Below, piece after piece: positions 62,916-64,000 of a stretch of 64,000 nt of DNA. The notes under the pieces are model-generated. The model worked only from the letters and a program-made list of their open reading frames with translations, was not told the origin of the DNA and searched no databases. A program made the position numbers and the translations under genes. This stretch comes from an uncultured Bacteroidales bacterium (GTDB lineage: Bacteria; Bacteroidota; Bacteroidia; Bacteroidales; ML635J-15). The stretch lies in contig CALDKB010000036.1 of NCBI GenBank assembly GCA_937899245.1, positions 12,043 through 76,042 of the forward strand, written 5' to 3'. The first letter of the stretch is position 1; each line of letters opens with the position of its first letter.

Positions 62916-63641
62916 CTACTCGTATTCCACTTCCGTCAAAAACAATCCAGCCGCCGGAACCGACTGTCCTGCTTCGCAGCGGTCCTTGCGTTCGATAATC
63001 TGACAGAATTCGTCAACCGAAATCTTGTTTTTGCCGACATCGACAAGAGTTCCCACAATAGCTCGAACCATATTGCGTAGAAAACGATCGGCAGAAATAC
63101 GGAAAACAATCAAATCGTCGGTGCATTCAAAATCAGCACGGAAAATCTTGCAATTGTTGGTTTTAACATCGGTATGCAATTTGCTAAAACTTGTAAAATC
63201 CGTATACTCAAACAAATGATTAGCAGCCTCCTGCATTTTTTCTACATCTAGCGGGTAGCGCACATACCATGAATATGTTTTGAGAAACGGGTTTTTGCGT
63301 TTTGAAATCACATATTTATAAGAACGTTTCTTTGCACCGAAACGAGCGTGGAAATCATCTGCAACTTGACTTATAGAAAAAATTGCAATATCATCCGGCA
63401 GAATACCATTCATACGGTTCAATGTTGCATTATCTATTTCATCATTTACATCAAAATGTGCCACATAATATTCAGCATGAACACCGGTATCGGTACGACC
63501 ACAACCTGTTAGTGTAATTTTCTCGCGCAGCACCATCGACAGGGCATCTTCCAATGTCTGCTGCACCGACTTTGCGTTTGGTTGCAACTGCCAGCCATGA
63601 TAACTGGTTCCATCGTATGAAAGGTCTATTCTGTAACGCAT
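62916..63641 (-). CDS. truA: tRNA pseudouridine(38-40) synthase
   Basis: 241 residues from MRYRIDLSYDGTSYHGWQ. The catalytic Asp is in CGRTDTGVHAEYY (about residue 56). NPFLKTYSWYV and FLRNMVRAIVGTLVDVG are TruA-specific. The ATG at 63639-63641 fits a promoter ending at 63651; a longer in-frame start is unlikely. Confidence 0.95.
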   Translation of the reverse strand: MRYRIDLSYDGTSYHGWQLQPNAKSVQQTLEDALSMVLREKITLTGCGRTDTGVHAEYYVAHFDVNDEIDNATLNRMNGILPDDIAIFSISQVADDFHARFGAKKRSYKYVISKRKNPFLKTYSWYVRYPLDVEKMQEAANHLFEYTDFTSFSKLHTDVKTNNCKIFRADFECTDDLIVFRISADRFLRNMVRAIVGTLVDVGKNKISVDEFCQIIERKDRCEAGQSVPAAGLFLTEVEYE

Positions 63642-63650
63642 AACAAAATG

Positions 63651-63681
63651 CAAAATTAAAACTTTATGCAAGAAATACAAA
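63651..63681 (-). promoter_or_regulatory. Promoter of truA
   Basis: TTTG (63678-63681), 19 bases, TAATTTTG (63651-63658) on the minus strand. The ATG is only 10 bases from the -7 box, so the leader is very short. Confidence 0.7.
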
Positions 63682-63918
63682 TAGCAGAACCGCAGTCCGG
63701 CCCATCCAATAGTCTTTTCTGCCATCTCAGCAACAATACAGTTTCCGCGACTATTTACAAGACAAAACCACCATCGCACCATCCGCCTTTGCGTCAGCCA
63801 TGTTATTAAACCATCGCCTCTGGCGATACCTTGACCGGTCGCATCAGCTGCTGAGCGTAAAGGAAATCAATGCTTCAACAAACATTTACCTCGACTGCCC
63901 TTCGACAGGTTCAGTGCA

Positions 63919-64000
63919 CCGCAGGGGGCGTCTCATTGTCTTCGCGGCTCGAGCGGAAAAGATTTATAAAAAAATCCACCCTTTTCCAGATGCTGAACCA
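63919..64000 (+). repeat. Dispersed repeat, copy 2 (cut by window end)
   Basis: Aligns to 23494-23579 on the opposite strand with shared blocks GCTCGAGCGGAAA, AAAATCCACCC and ATGCTGAAC. It ends in the bases that form the 31-bp inverted repeat arm of copy 1; the opposite arm would lie beyond the window. Confidence 0.8.

Larger units (their letters stand above)
63642..64000. other. 359 gene-free bases with promoter and repeat
   Basis: It holds the truA promoter and the second copy of the dispersed repeat. A plus-strand frame at about 63803-64000 stays open but ends in repeat DNA, so I do not call it. Confidence 0.5.

Noticed and set aside
63803..64000. Open plus-strand frame at the window end
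   Set aside because: Its second half is the dispersed repeat and it has no recognisable domain; it may continue outside the window but is not supported.
1..64000. tRNA, rRNA, CRISPR arrays, integrases and transposases
   Set aside because: I looked for acceptor-stem/anticodon patterns, rRNA motifs, regularly spaced repeats and integrase or transposase motifs in the gaps and found none I could support.

Overview
The window looks like chromosomal DNA of a Gram-negative member of the Bacteroidota, most likely an uncultured Bacteroidales. Four things support this: a Bacteroidota-type division and cell-wall cluster, an atpD-atpC pair with a very short epsilon subunit, a secreted protein with a type IX secretion (T9SS) C-terminal sorting domain, and promoters of the TTTG-N19-TAnnTTTG type. 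MurE carries the DNPR motif of meso-diaminopimelate ligases. I see no rRNA, tRNA, CRISPR array, integrase or transposase. Layout: 1-2648 holds a truncated membrane protein, a YgjP-like metallopeptidase, a small conserved protein and yqeY. 2651-17883 is a tightly packed minus-strand dcw cluster in the order mraZ-rsmH-ftsL-ftsI-murE-mraY-murD-ftsW-murG-murC-ftsQ-ftsA-ftsZ, with yqeY behind it; it covers peptidoglycan precursor synthesis and septation. 18133-23181 holds a secreted discoidin-like protein, a lysophospholipid acyltransferase, a solitary Vsr endonuclease and a secreted HExxH metalloprotease. A hairpin-rich repeat follows at about 23370-23580. 23626-26772 holds a KdsC-type phosphatase, a DUF2520 oxidoreductase and atpC/atpD. 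26927-32628 is a minus-strand run recQ-lipoprotein-purD-DUF6427-polyprenyl synthetase. 32785-38960 is a plus-strand operon of guaB plus four periplasmic or envelope foldase-like genes. 39031-46498 is housekeeping: NifU-like, Mrp, rimM/rpsP, a GGGP synthase-nadA-asd-lysozyme operon, a phosphodiesterase and rpmA/rplU. 

The accessory part is about 46560-57324. It holds a signal-peptide micro-gene broken at an A8 tract, a large duplicated-domain protein whose conserved C-terminus is in the -1 frame after a perfect TTTAAAG slippery heptamer, a 776-residue membrane protein with EF-hand-like loops, and a three-gene cassette of a 119-residue protein plus ClpP and ClpX paralogues. The ClpP and ClpX genes are each interrupted by one in-frame stop (TAG and TGA). 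The ClpX lacks the N-terminal zinc domain. A 1136-residue T9SS cargo protein follows. 57404-63641 returns to ordinary genes: zinc-ribbon protein, Nif3, a MerR regulator, an AlbA_2-domain protein, a PfkB kinase, trmB and truA. 

The most interesting observations are the doubly interrupted ClpP/ClpX cassette, the frameshift at the slippery heptamer, the hairpin array with a second diverged copy at the window end, and the consistent promoter architecture that fixes several start codons.
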